A stretch of 38,722 nt of DNA from Amycolatopsis anabasis (GCF_009765355.1 NZ_VTHK01000072.1:1-38722), one strand, 5' to 3'; shown: positions 25,701 to 32,954, counted from the first letter of the stretch. Notes: generated by a model from the letters alone, not told the origin. Translations and numbers: made by a program.

Positions 25701-26067
25701 TCAGCTCCGCGCCGAATCCCGTGCGCACGCCCAGTTCCCGCGCGGCCTCGGCGAACCGCACCGCGCCGTACATGCCGTCGTGGTCGGTCAGCGTGATCAC
25801 GTCGAGCCCGGCCCGCACCGCCTCCTCGACCAGGGCCTCCGGCGAGCTCGCGCCGTCCAGGAAGCTGAAATGCGAATGCGCGTGCAACTCCGCGTACGGC
25901 ACGCGAATCTCGACCGCGTCGTTGAGCCGCGGCCGGGCCGGAGCCGTGTACGCCGCACGTTTGCGCGACCACGCCGGGCTGTCGCCGCCGTCGCCGACCG
26001 GCTCCGGCCGGCCGGACAGGGCCCGTTCCAGCTCGGTCCACGACACCCCGGGGTTGTTGAACGACAC
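22768..26067 (-). CDS. dnaE2: error-prone DNA polymerase DnaE2 (ImuC)
   Basis: A 1099-residue C-family polymerase used in SOS-induced translesion synthesis. The N-terminal PHP domain begins YAELHAHSHFSFLDGASS (about residue 60). The palm has the catalytic acidic motif PDIDVDIESDRR at about 445-455. Thumb and finger segments follow (GRGSAANS, HSGGMVI, FPEAHSMSFA), and a C-terminal OB-fold (about 1000-1080: FLNLEDETGMVNVI) is present. Length matches the DnaE2 subfamily rather than replicative DnaE1. GTG 26067 is preferred: GGGAG is 7 nt upstream and the product opens SFNNPGVSW, like other DnaE2 proteins. A TTG at 26121 would be 54 nt upstream. An SOS box lies at 26122-26137. The usual partners ImuA-prime and ImuB are not adjacent. 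Confidence 0.95.
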   Translation of the reverse strand: MSFNNPGVSWTELERALSGRPEPVGDGGDSPAWSRKRAAYTAPARPRLNDAVEIRVPYAELHAHSHFSFLDGASSPEALVEEAVRAGLDVITLTDHDGMYGAVRFAEAARELGVRTGFGAELSLGLSGPQNGIADPEGEHLLVLARELEGYRRLCRVISNAQLRGEEKGRPVYDLDEIVAELSGHCVVLTGCRKGPVRRALIRDGPAAAAAELRRLVDRFGRNHVAVELIDHGLPTDSLRNDLLARIADDLGQPTVASNAVHYARPENGRLAAAVAAVRARRSVAEIQGWLPPAPAAFVRSGAEMRARFSRYPGAVQRAAVLGVECSFDLRLVAPKLPPFPVPPGHTEVSYLRELTWAGARRRYGTRADNPAAYRQLEHELKIIEELHFPGYFLVVWDIVEFCRRNDILCQGRGSAANSAVCYALGITHADPVRWGLLFERFLAQERDGPPDIDVDIESDRREEAIQYVYRKHGRHHAAQVANVITYRAKSAVRDMAKALGYSTGQQDAWSKQIDHWGPVAKADPAAEHPIPPEVLALADEIGDAPRHLGIHSGGMVICDRPVSEVVPVEWARMPGRTVLQWDKDDCAAVGLVKFDLLGLGMLSAIHYTLDLVTEHEKVEIDLAQLDLADPAVYDMLCRADAVGVFQVESRAQLGTLPRLKPREFYDLVVEVALIRPGPIQGGSVHPYLRRRNGEPWKHAHPLLANALGRTRGVPLFQEQVMQMAVDVAGFSPSEADQLRRAMGAKRSTAKMERLRARLFEGMAANGITGELAEGIFHQIQAFSGYGFPEAHSMSFAMLVYASAYLKHYHPAAFCAGLLRAQPMGFYSPQSLVADARRHGVVAHGPDLNASLAHATLEPDRTSTGGHAVRLGLATVRGLGDLVAERIVEERNRGGRYRGIADLAHRVPLTEPQLEALATAGAFTRFGPDRRQALWAAGAAARDRPGHLPGVVPGTDAPALPGMTRFEMAAADVWATGISPDTHPVEFLRRHLDGLGALPADRLGEVEDGTRVLVGGAVTHRQRPATAGGMTFLNLEDETGMVNVICSPGLWARDRATARNSPALLVRGILQNTGGVLNLVADKLETLELRIVHQARDFR

Positions 26068-26121
26068 CGCATCACTCCCACGTCCCGCTCCAGTCGCCGT
26101 GGGGAAGCCAGCGCCAGACAA

Positions 26122-26137
26122 TCGAACATCTGTTCGA
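26122..26137 (-). promoter_or_regulatory. LexA-binding SOS box of dnaE2
   Basis: TCGAAC-ATCT-GTTCGA is a perfect 6+4+6 palindrome matching the established actinobacterial/Gram-positive LexA consensus (CGAAC-N4-GTTCG). It lies 55 nt upstream of GTG 26067, where LexA would block the promoter. It implies DNA-damage induction of dnaE2. It also lies 41 nt from the stop of the upstream regulator gene, so it marks a new transcription unit. Confidence 0.93.
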
Positions 26138-26178
26138 AGTATTGACGGGGGGCTGGCCGCGCGTCAACAAGTCCTACC

Positions 26179-27936
26179 TCAGTCGGGGGAGACGAACTCG
26201 GCGAGTTGCTCGAATCCCGCGGTGCGCAGCACCCGCCGCACCATGCCGCGTTCCGGCACGCGCACACTCAACCGCTCGCCGCTGTCCCGGGCCGCCATGG
26301 CCAGCTCGAACAGCACCCGCACCCCCGCGCTGTCGAGGTGGTCCAGCTCGTCGAGGTCCAGCCGGATCGGCACCGTGCCGGCGCGGCTGGCGCGTTGCAG
26401 TTCGTTGCGCACCGGCTCGGCGTTGGCGGCGTCCAGCTGCCCGGCCAGCCGGACCCGCACCGGCGTGGTTTCGGCGGACACCTCGACCTCGACGGAATCC
26501 GTGTCCGATCGGGACGGTGCCACCACCGGTTCCCCGTCCACGCCCAGGGACGGCCGGAGCGTCATCCGGACCGAGGTGCCCTCGGGTGTGCGGTCGAGCC
26601 GCACGTCGTCCATGGAGGCCCGGATGAACTGCAGCCCGCGGCCGCGATGTGCGCTCTCCACCAGATCGGCGTCCCGCCATCCCCCGTGGTCGCGCACCTC
26701 GAACCCCAGCCTGCCCTCGGGCAGCAGGTCGGCGTTGATCAGCACCCGTCCCGGTTCCCGGCCGCGGTAGGCGTGTTCGACCACGTTGGCCACGGCCTCC
26801 CCCACCGCGAGCTGCACGCCCACGGCGTCTTCCTGGTCGACCCGGAGCCCGGTCAGCCACTCGTGCAACGCACGCCGGACCACGGCGAGCTGATCGGGCG
26901 TCGCGGCCACATCGAGCCGGAGCGGGCGCATCCGCACCGGCATGGCGCGCACGACGAGGACCACGGCGTCGTCGTCCACCGGGCGCCCCGCGGGCAGCAG
27001 TTCCGTCACCAAACGTTCGCACAGCTCGGGACAGGTCAACCGGCGACCGGTGGTGACCGCGGTGCGCAGGGTCGCGTCGGAACGGCCGTCGAGCAGGCCG
27101 TCGGTGTAGAGGACCAGCACGGCGCCGACGGGCAGCGGAACCGTCCGAACGGGACGGTCCCCGGTGGTGGCCAGCGGCACCCCTCGTGGGCAGTCCAGGC
27201 TCGTCGCGGTGCCGTCCGCCGCGAGCACGATCGGGAGCGGGTGCCCCGCACTGCCGAAGCACAACTCGCGGCGGTCCGGATCGAGCACGGCGACGGCGAC
27301 CGTGCCACCCGCCGCGCCGGGGACCTGGGCCGCGATGTCGTCGAGGCGCCCCAGAACGGTCGGGACGTCCTCGCCCGCGCGCAGTGCGGACATCAGCGCG
27401 CCCCGCAGCAACGCGGTCACCGACGCCTGGCCGCCGACCAGATCGCCGACGGCCACGGCCAGCCCGCCGTCCGGCAGCACGACCGCCTCGTACCAGTCGC
27501 CGCCCGCACGCCACCCCTCCGACGCGGCGACATAGCGGACCCCGAGGTCGTAGCCGGGAACCAGGGGCAGCGACGCGGGCAAGGCGTCGTGGCCCTGGTC
27601 CCGGCAGATGGCCTCGGTCATCGGCGGGGTCAGCTCGATCGCCTGCAGCAGGCAGCCGGCTTCCCGCCAGGGAGCGGCGGTCAGCACGAGACCGGGCTGG
27701 TAGGCGGTCACCGGCCGGCCGGTGCGGACCGCCTCGTCACAGGCATCCAGCACGGTTTCACTCGGGCCGGGCCAGGCCGCGGCCAGCGGCAGGCCGAGGA
27801 CGGGCGTGGCGCGAGCCGCCGCGCGGTTGACGGCCACGACCGTGTGTTCGGGACCTTCGAGCGCCCACACCAACGCGGAGAGCTCGTCCAGAGCCGCCAC
27901 CGTCGACAGTGCTCCGGCCGAGCCGTCGTCTGCCAT
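26179..27936 (-). CDS. PP2C phosphatase - HATPase - STAS fusion (partner-switch regulator)
   Basis: A 585-residue cytoplasmic regulator. The N-terminal sensor-like region (about 1-125, PAS-like) is followed by a SpoIIE/PP2C phosphatase at about 140-330: GGDWYEA near 145, VGDLVGG, LYTDGLLDG near 275, and DDDAVVLV. A GHKL/anti-sigma kinase domain follows at about 340-460, with N-box GEAVANVVEHAY near 379, RDHGGW and HRGRGLQFI. The C-terminal STAS domain is at about 490-585, with the phosphoacceptor context LDSAGVRVL near 535. All catalytic motifs look intact. It therefore carries phosphatase, kinase and antagonist domains of a sigma-factor partner switch in one chain; no sigma factor gene is nearby. 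ATG 27936 has AAGGA 6 nt upstream; a start 33 codons earlier would extend into the hairpin region. Confidence 0.9.
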   Translation of the reverse strand: MADDGSAGALSTVAALDELSALVWALEGPEHTVVAVNRAAARATPVLGLPLAAAWPGPSETVLDACDEAVRTGRPVTAYQPGLVLTAAPWREAGCLLQAIELTPPMTEAICRDQGHDALPASLPLVPGYDLGVRYVAASEGWRAGGDWYEAVVLPDGGLAVAVGDLVGGQASVTALLRGALMSALRAGEDVPTVLGRLDDIAAQVPGAAGGTVAVAVLDPDRRELCFGSAGHPLPIVLAADGTATSLDCPRGVPLATTGDRPVRTVPLPVGAVLVLYTDGLLDGRSDATLRTAVTTGRRLTCPELCERLVTELLPAGRPVDDDAVVLVVRAMPVRMRPLRLDVAATPDQLAVVRRALHEWLTGLRVDQEDAVGVQLAVGEAVANVVEHAYRGREPGRVLINADLLPEGRLGFEVRDHGGWRDADLVESAHRGRGLQFIRASMDDVRLDRTPEGTSVRMTLRPSLGVDGEPVVAPSRSDTDSVEVEVSAETTPVRVRLAGQLDAANAEPVRNELQRASRAGTVPIRLDLDELDHLDSAGVRVLFELAMAARDSGERLSVRVPERGMVRRVLRTAGFEQLAEFVSPD

Positions 27937-27965
27937 ATCCCGTCCTTGACCACGCGAGAAGGGAC

Positions 27966-27983
27966 GCCTCCGGCCACGGAGGC
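27966..27983. terminator. short hairpin between spermidine-synthase-like and PP2C genes
   Basis: GCCTCC-GGCCAC-GGAGGC is a perfect 6-bp stem with a 6-nt loop, 30 nt before the PP2C gene ATG and 74 nt after the upstream stop (minus strand). It has no T tract. It could be a weak terminator or a leader hairpin. Confidence 0.3.
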
Positions 27984-28056
27984 ACTTCAGCGTATCCAGT
28001 CCGCCGATTTTCAAACCTTCCGCGGGCGAGGTCACCGGTGTGCGCGTCCCCCGGGG

Positions 28057-28944
28057 CTAGCTCCGCAGGCCGAGCGCGTTTTCGGGTGGGGTCGGACCGG
28101 TCACCGGGGCGGCGTCGGAAAGCGGCTCGGCCCGGCCGAACACCTCCCGCAGCTCGTCCCCGGCCACGCAGCGCGCCGGGAACGCCGCCGACGCGGTGCG
28201 CCTGCGCACCGCGTCCACCGGCAGTGCCCGCGCCGACGCGGCCAGCACCAGGTTCCCGAACCGGCGGCCGCGCAGCACCCCGGGTTCGGCGAGCACGAGC
28301 AGTTCGGGGAAGACCCCGGCCACGGTCGCCACGACCCGCCGGACGAAGCGGAGCCCGGGGCCGTCGGAGATGTTGAGCAGGTAGGTGCCGGACGGCCGCA
28401 GCACGCGGGCGACGTCCTGGGTGAACTCGCTCGTCGCCAGGCCACCGGGCATCGCGGCCTGTTCGAACGCGTCGGTCACCACCAGATCGGCCGAGGATTC
28501 GCGGCGGCCGGCCACCCCGGCCCGGCCGTCGGAGACGCGGATCCGGACCCCGGGCACGGCACGCAGGCCGAGCTGTTCGCGGACCAGTTCGACGAGTTCC
28601 CCGTCGGCGTCCAGGACCAGCTGGCGCGATCCCGCCCGGGTCGCGGCGAGGTAGCGGGGCAGGGTGCAGCCGCCACCCCCGATGTGCACGGCGTCCAGCG
28701 GGCTGCCGGGTTCGGGGAGGCAGTCGAGCACGTCACCGAGGCGGCGGACGTAGTCGAATTCCAGGTGGGTCGGATCGTCGAGGTCGACGTAGGACTGGGC
28801 GACGCCGTCGACGGTCAGCAGCCACCCGTCGGGCCGGTCGAGGTCACGCAGCAGTTCCGCGGTCCCGAAGCGCACCGGATACCGCCCGGGCATCGGCCCG
28901 CGTTCCGGCCGCCGGTGTCCCTTCGACTCTCGCCCTCGCCGCAT
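28057..28944 (-). CDS. spermidine-synthase-fold (SAM-binding) protein
   Basis: A 295-residue class-I methyltransferase-fold protein related to the spermidine synthase family widespread in actinobacteria. The nucleotide-binding glycine loop is HIGGGGCTLPRY, the acidic strand-end is QLVLDADGELVELV, and the catalytic-loop region reads VVTDAFEQAAMPGGLATSEF. Actinobacterial members are mostly of unproven function, and whether it makes polyamine is not certain. There are no membrane segments. ATG 28944 is 25 nt after the end of the upstream HhH gene, which is consistent with an operon; a second ATG 17 codons in (MPGRYP) is possible. Arg-rich first residues (MRRGRESKGHRR) are unusual and may be leader sequence. 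Confidence 0.8.
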   Translation of the reverse strand: MRRGRESKGHRRPERGPMPGRYPVRFGTAELLRDLDRPDGWLLTVDGVAQSYVDLDDPTHLEFDYVRRLGDVLDCLPEPGSPLDAVHIGGGGCTLPRYLAATRAGSRQLVLDADGELVELVREQLGLRAVPGVRIRVSDGRAGVAGRRESSADLVVTDAFEQAAMPGGLATSEFTQDVARVLRPSGTYLLNISDGPGLRFVRRVVATVAGVFPELLVLAEPGVLRGRRFGNLVLAASARALPVDAVRRRTASAAFPARCVAGDELREVFGRAEPLSDAAPVTGPTPPENALGLRS

Positions 28945-28969
28945 CGCACCCCTGCTCGTCCCCTCAACC

Positions 28970-29599
28970 CTAGCCCTCCTCCGCCAGGCGTGGTTCGAGG
29001 GCGACGCGGACCAGGGCGGCGGCGAACACGGCCTGTTCCTCCTCGGAGACCAGCCGCGCGAGCCGTTTCGGATCGGTCGGCAGACCGAGTTTCCCGGCAC
29101 CCTGAAGGGCCTTCTTGTCCAGGTGGGGACGCAGCTCGGGCCAGACCAGCTGGGCCTCGCGGCTGAAGATGTCCGCCCCCACCGGACCGAGCCGGGGGAA
29201 CTCGGCGAGCCGCTTCCGGATGGCCGCGGGCTCACCGTCTGCTTCGGACTTGAGCTTGCGCAGATCGCCGGAGTACTTGTCCAGCAGCAGTTCGGCGGCC
29301 GCACCGAGCGCGGTCGAGGTCTGCTCGTCGTACCGCTTGTAGTGCGCCCGGCCCAATGCGTCGACGCGCGCCTGCCAGTCCGACTTCGCCATCGCCCGCG
29401 GGTTGCCCAGACCCGCCTTCCACAGTTCCCGGGCGGCGTCCACCGCCAGGCCCGCCTTGATCCGCGTGGAGAGCAGGGTGGACAGCACCAGCAACCGGTA
29501 CAGCGGCGCCGGTTTGTCGGTCAGTTTGATCCCGGCTTCCTCCGCATAGGTGCGGCCCGCCTTTTCCAGCAACCGCCGGACCGTGTCCCGGTGCGCCAT
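28970..29599 (-). CDS. endonuclease III-like helix-hairpin-helix protein
   Basis: A 209-residue all-helical protein that looks like the endonuclease III/HhH-GPD glycosylase superfamily: an early LVLSTLLSTRIKAGLAVDAARELW segment and a hairpin FPRLGPVGADIF. Canonical endonuclease III has a catalytic Lys in the hairpin (GVGRKTA) and a nearby Asp; here the hairpin Lys is absent (GPVGADI), and the C-terminal iron-sulfur Cys cluster is missing. It may therefore be a DNA-binding relative rather than an active glycosylase/lyase. Its ATG overlaps the DUF2267 stop by one base (TGATG), so the two are coupled. Confidence 0.75.
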   Translation of the reverse strand: MAHRDTVRRLLEKAGRTYAEEAGIKLTDKPAPLYRLLVLSTLLSTRIKAGLAVDAARELWKAGLGNPRAMAKSDWQARVDALGRAHYKRYDEQTSTALGAAAELLLDKYSGDLRKLKSEADGEPAAIRKRLAEFPRLGPVGADIFSREAQLVWPELRPHLDKKALQGAGKLGLPTDPKRLARLVSEEEQAVFAAALVRVALEPRLAEEG

Positions 29600-30009
29600 C
29601 AGCGCAACCCGCCCGAGCTACCGGAGTCGACGAGCTCGCGCAGGTCTTCGGGCAGCGAATCGCGAACCTTGTCCAGCGCGCCCGGGCTGGTCGCCTCGCG
29701 GATCACCTCGAGCACCACCCGGGACCGGTAGCTGGCGTCCGGATCCGCCATGTGCCCGCGCTGCGCGACCCGATGCGTGAACTCGTCCAGGCCGAACCGT
29801 TCGCCGGAGCCGGCGCCGCCCATGGTCACCGTGCGCCGCAGATGCTCGCCGATCTCCAGCGGCAGCTGGGCGGCCAAGTGGGCGACGACCTGCTCCGGCA
29901 CCCGCTCGCCCAGGGTCTCCAGCGTGGCCCGGGTGGCGCGCTCCGCGTCTCCCCTGCTCGCCAAGCGCGCCCTGGCCTGAACCTGTCCGATGAATTCGTC
30001 GTGCTTCAC
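29599..30009 (-). CDS. DUF2267 protein
   Basis: A 136-residue small helical protein matching DUF2267: an opening like FIGQVQARARL, then ATRATLETLGERVP, LAAQLPLEIGEHLR and a second half FTHRVAQRG that repeats the same helical plan. It is cytosolic with no known activity; family members often occur with stress or nucleoid genes. The GTG start at 30009 has AGGAG (30020-30016) 6 nt upstream. It forms a two-gene unit with the HhH protein (one-base overlap), hinting at a joint DNA-related role. Confidence 0.87.
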   Translation of the reverse strand: MKHDEFIGQVQARARLASRGDAERATRATLETLGERVPEQVVAHLAAQLPLEIGEHLRRTVTMGGAGSGERFGLDEFTHRVAQRGHMADPDASYRSRVVLEVIREATSPGALDKVRDSLPEDLRELVDSGSSGGLR

Positions 30010-30076
30010 GTGTCACTCCTTCCCGACTGGTCAGGTCCAGTTCGCCGGTTACCCGGTCGGGCCAGGAGCTACACCA

Positions 30077-31363
30077 CTACCCCGCGCAGGTACCCGGTTC
30101 GGGTTTTCCGGCGAACCGGTCGGCGAACCAGGTCATGACGTCCGGAATCACGGCCCTCGCCGCACCCAGGTGGTCGCCCTCGACGTCACCCTTCCAGCGG
30201 GTCGGCACCCCGGCGGCGCAGTAGGCCTGCTTCGTCGCCTCCTCGGTCTCCACCGGGATGATCTGCTCGGTCTTGCCGCGGTACTGGAAGGTGGGGAACC
30301 CGATCTGGTACTTGGCCCCGGAACCGGCCGGGCCGATGTCCACGCCGAGCTTCTGGCCGTCGGCGATCTGGCCCCATTTCACCCCGTTCGGGCCGGCCAG
30401 TTCGAAGAGCTGGTCCACTCCGAGGCCGTCCTTGTTGTAATCCTCGATCTTCGCCCCGCGGAAACCGAAGATCGTCTTGATCAGGCAGTTGGACTGCAGG
30501 GTCTTGACCGCCTCGCGTCCCTTGTCGTTCATCAGGTCGTCCCAGGGCATGTCCGGGAAGGTGACGTGGAACCCGACGAGTGCGGCGGCCGCGAACCCGG
30601 CGAAGTCACCGCCGTTGAGCTTGTTCGCGACGAGCCGCAGATCGCCGGGCACGCCGCCGGCCGCGGTACCGGCGATCTTGAGCTCGCCCGCGTACGAGGC
30701 GGCGAGCTGGGAGGCCCACAGCGCGGCCTGCCCTCCTTCGGAGTAGCCCCAGACACCGACCGGCGCGGCTTTGTCCAAACCGGACTCCGGCACCCGGGCG
30801 GCGGCCCGCGCGGCGTCCAGCAGGGCGCGACCGGAGTTGTCGCCGACCATGTAGGTGTGCACCTGCCCGTTCAGGTAGCCGACACCGTCCGGCACGACCA
30901 GGGCGTACCCGGCCTTCAACGCGGCCGCGGGCTGCGCGAGTTCGTAGGCGTCGACGTACGCGCCGGACATCTGCTTGGAGTAGGCGCACTGCGACCCGAG
31001 GCCGACGGTTCCCGGGTTGAACGCCACGACCGGCCGCGGGCCGGGTCCCGGCCACGCCGCCTCCGGGACGGCCAGCAGGCCGGACACGGCGACCTGCTTA
31101 CCGTGCACGTCGGTGGACTGGTACTGGATCTTCCACGACTTCATCGGGATCTGGTCGGGGATCTTCGGGAACGCCGCGGGCGCGCAGGCCAGCACGTCCC
31201 CGGGCCCGGCGCCGAACTGGGCGGGCGGAGTGTAGATGGCTTCCTCGGTCGCATCGCACGAGACCCGCGGGCTCGGCGTTCCGTCCACAGTGTCCTCGGT
31301 GACCTGGGTCAGCCCGCCGATCGCCGCCACCACCGACAGCACCATCGCCATCAGCTTGTCCAT
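30077..31363 (-). CDS. secretory lipase family (LIP) protein
   Basis: A 428-residue protein of the secretory lipase (LIP/PF03583-type) group common in actinomycetes and yeasts; it hydrolyses acyl esters outside the cell. The N-terminus (MDKLMAMVLSVVAAIGG) is a short signal-peptide-like hydrophobic stretch with one basic residue. The core has FNPGTVG, PDGVGYL, the nucleophile GYSEGG (Ser near 208), and a late His in GDHLGA. Paired cysteines (CDATEE, LACAPA, SQCAYS, SNCLIK, AYCAAG, TCAG) fit an exported protein. ATG 31363 has GAGG/AGAGG just upstream. The downstream gap (30010-30076) has a weak stem CCCGAC/GTCGGG that may end this transcript. Confidence 0.88.
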   Translation of the reverse strand: MDKLMAMVLSVVAAIGGLTQVTEDTVDGTPSPRVSCDATEEAIYTPPAQFGAGPGDVLACAPAAFPKIPDQIPMKSWKIQYQSTDVHGKQVAVSGLLAVPEAAWPGPGPRPVVAFNPGTVGLGSQCAYSKQMSGAYVDAYELAQPAAALKAGYALVVPDGVGYLNGQVHTYMVGDNSGRALLDAARAAARVPESGLDKAAPVGVWGYSEGGQAALWASQLAASYAGELKIAGTAAGGVPGDLRLVANKLNGGDFAGFAAAALVGFHVTFPDMPWDDLMNDKGREAVKTLQSNCLIKTIFGFRGAKIEDYNKDGLGVDQLFELAGPNGVKWGQIADGQKLGVDIGPAGSGAKYQIGFPTFQYRGKTEQIIPVETEEATKQAYCAAGVPTRWKGDVEGDHLGAARAVIPDVMTWFADRFAGKPEPGTCAG

Positions 31364-32007
31364 ACCGCACCTCTCCTCGAGAAAGCCAGGGCCGCTCCAG
31401 GCTAGGGCGATCCGGATCGGCGTTACTAGACATCCCGATGACAGGCTCCGGCCGGAAAACCCGCACCTGGGCACAGGTTTCCCCGCGAGTGGTCCCGGCG
31501 ACCCGGGAATGTCCACGCGTCAGCGCGCACGATGTGCCGCACCCGTTCCAGGTAACGGGGCACGTTGTGCCGGGCGGCTGCGGTGTCCGGGCAAGTCGTG
31601 ATGAGGTAGATCGTCCGGCCGCCGGTTCACCCAGACCGCCGCCCCTGGCAACCGGCAACCGTCCAGATAGGACACCAGCGGCGGCACCCCCGTTCCGGCC
31701 AGAGAATCGCCGCGTTCCCGGCGAGCACCTGGGCGGTAAACAATCGGTCGTGAGTGTTCCGGCCGGTTAGAACCGGACGAAACACTCACGACCCCAAGTA
31801 CCCAGTGCCCTTCCGTGTGCACGGGGACCCGCCGTGGCGGGGAAGTACCGCCGCGATGCGGCCCCGAAAGGTTTGCGCGCTTTCGACGCGACCGAACGAG
31901 GCAACCCACCCGAATTCTCACCCCGCAACCGGCGCCCCGCCGGGGCAGCAATGACTAACCGCCCTAACCGGTCACGACCCCCATAGTTCCCGCGGCGAGG
32001 CAGCTCC
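31364..32007. other. gene-free stretch with hairpin and a possible coding remnant
   Basis: About 640 bases without a convincing gene. On the minus strand, around 31500-31670, one frame reads like a protein fragment (RTIYLITTCPDTAAARHNV, then PRYLERVRHIVRADAWTF) but lacks a start codon. The frame just before it (VSYLDGCRLPGAAVWVNRR) would continue it with one frameshift. This may be a decayed small gene, or chance in GC-rich DNA. A long hairpin sits at 31746-31793. 31794-32007 shows nothing else recognisable. Confidence 0.4.
31746..31793 (-). terminator. 48-nt two-tier hairpin downstream of NmrA-like gene
   Basis: Perfect 13-nt arms GGTCGTGAGTGTT (31746-31758) and AACACTCACGACC (31781-31793) enclose an inner perfect stem CCGGTT-AG-AACCGG (31763-31776). 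It lies 215 nt after the stop of the minus-strand gene at 32008 and probably ends that transcript. A related but degenerate copy (GTGAGTGTTCGGGCCGGTT) begins at the metH stop codon near 38644. Confidence 0.7.
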
Positions 32008-32643
32008 TCAGCTGCTGACGCCGACCGCGTGGCCGACGGTCGCCGGTTCGGTGAGGAAGTCGAGCATGGCCCGCGCCACGTCCGCGCGGGGAATCGAAGC
32101 GCCGGACGGGCCCGCCTCGATCGCGTGCCGGTAGTGGCCCAGGCCCGGTTTGTCCAGCAACCGGGGTGGCCGCACCGAGATCCAGTCCAGGCCGCTTTCC
32201 CGCAGGACGCCTTCCATCCGCTCGAGATCGGTGTAGACGTCCCGGAGAAACGCCCACAGCAGCGGCGAGAACACCCGGCGCACGGCGAACGACTGCCCCG
32301 CTCCGGAGCGGTTGATCGGCCCGGCGCTCACCACGACGATCCGCCGCACACCGGTCGCCGCCATCGCCTCGGTCGCGGCCCGGGCCGAGGTCGAGGCGGG
32401 GTTGAGCGGATCGCGCCGGCTGGACGCGCCCATCCCGGACAGCACGGCGTCGGCGCCGTTGAGGGCCGTCTTCACCGCGGCCGCGTCGAGCGCGTTCCCG
32501 CGTACGACCGTCAGGTTCTCGTCGCGCACCAGCAGCCGGGCCGGATCCCGCACGACGGCGGTCACCCGGTGCCCGTCGGCGAGGGCATGTTCGACGAGGT
32601 ACCGGCCCACCCCACCGGTGGCGCCGAGAATCGTGAGTTTCAT
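32008..32643 (-). CDS. NAD(P)-binding, NmrA-like / atypical SDR
   Basis: A 211-residue Rossmann-fold protein of the NAD(P)H-binding/NmrA group (atypical SDR). The dinucleotide motif GATGGVG occupies residues 7-13; VVRDPARL supplies the phosphate-binding Arg, which favours NADP(H); later blocks are VVVSAGPINRS, SGLDWISVRPPRLLD and SIPRADVARAMLDFL. No classical SDR Tyr-x3-Lys is present. It may be a redox sensor or quinone-reductase-like protein. ATG 32643 overlaps the end of the preceding interrupted frame as ATGA, and GGAGG is at 32652-32648. A divergent MarR gene suggests stress-inducible control. Confidence 0.87.
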   Translation of the reverse strand: MKLTILGATGGVGRYLVEHALADGHRVTAVVRDPARLLVRDENLTVVRGNALDAAAVKTALNGADAVLSGMGASSRRDPLNPASTSARAATEAMAATGVRRIVVVSAGPINRSGAGQSFAVRRVFSPLLWAFLRDVYTDLERMEGVLRESGLDWISVRPPRLLDKPGLGHYRHAIEAGPSGASIPRADVARAMLDFLTEPATVGHAVGVSS

Positions 32644-32954
32644 CGGACCTCCCCGGCGAACGCGGGCCGCCGCGCGGCCGCGGTACCGGCCAGTGCCGTG
32701 CCGCGCAACGGTTTCTCCGTGCGCGACAGGCGAAGGGTCACCACGGAGGAGAACACTCCCGCGGCCACCCACGGACCGCCGGGCAAACCGCGGCCGAGCA
32801 GAACCGTCAATGCCGGCGCAAGTGTCACCTGGCCGGCCAGAAGCGCGTTGTCGATGACCTACTCCTTGTCTTCATCGGCCGAGCGCGAGGTTTGCTCGTG
32901 CCGTTCCACGAACCGCCGCGGTTTCACCGCGTCCTGATAGCTGATCGACGCCAT
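32640..32954 (-). pseudogene. reading frame broken by an in-frame TAG, or small ORF plus tail
   Basis: From ATG 32954 (perfect AGGAGG 6 nt upstream, 32966-32961) a 31-residue hydrophilic peptide (MASISYQDAVKPRRFVERHE...EDKE) runs to TAG 32861-32859. The same frame then continues open to TGA 32642-32640 with a coding-like hydrophobic segment (VIDNALLAGQVTLAPALTVL, then LPGGPWVAAGVFSSVV). No good start follows the TAG; the nearest, GTG 32828, lacks an SD. The end is coupled to the NmrA-like gene (ATGA). One nonsense mutation in a roughly 104-residue gene is the simplest reading. A 31-residue peptide gene, or TAG read-through, are alternatives. No family recognised. Confidence 0.6.

Noticed and set aside
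26068..26121. dnaE2 start at TTG 26121
   Set aside because: It would begin next to the LexA box. GTG 26067 has a good SD at the right distance and gives a DnaE2-like N-terminus.
31520..31951. 143-codon minus-strand ORF as a real gene
   Set aside because: It runs through the long hairpin at 31746-31793, is Arg/Pro-rich and has no recognisable domain or SD.
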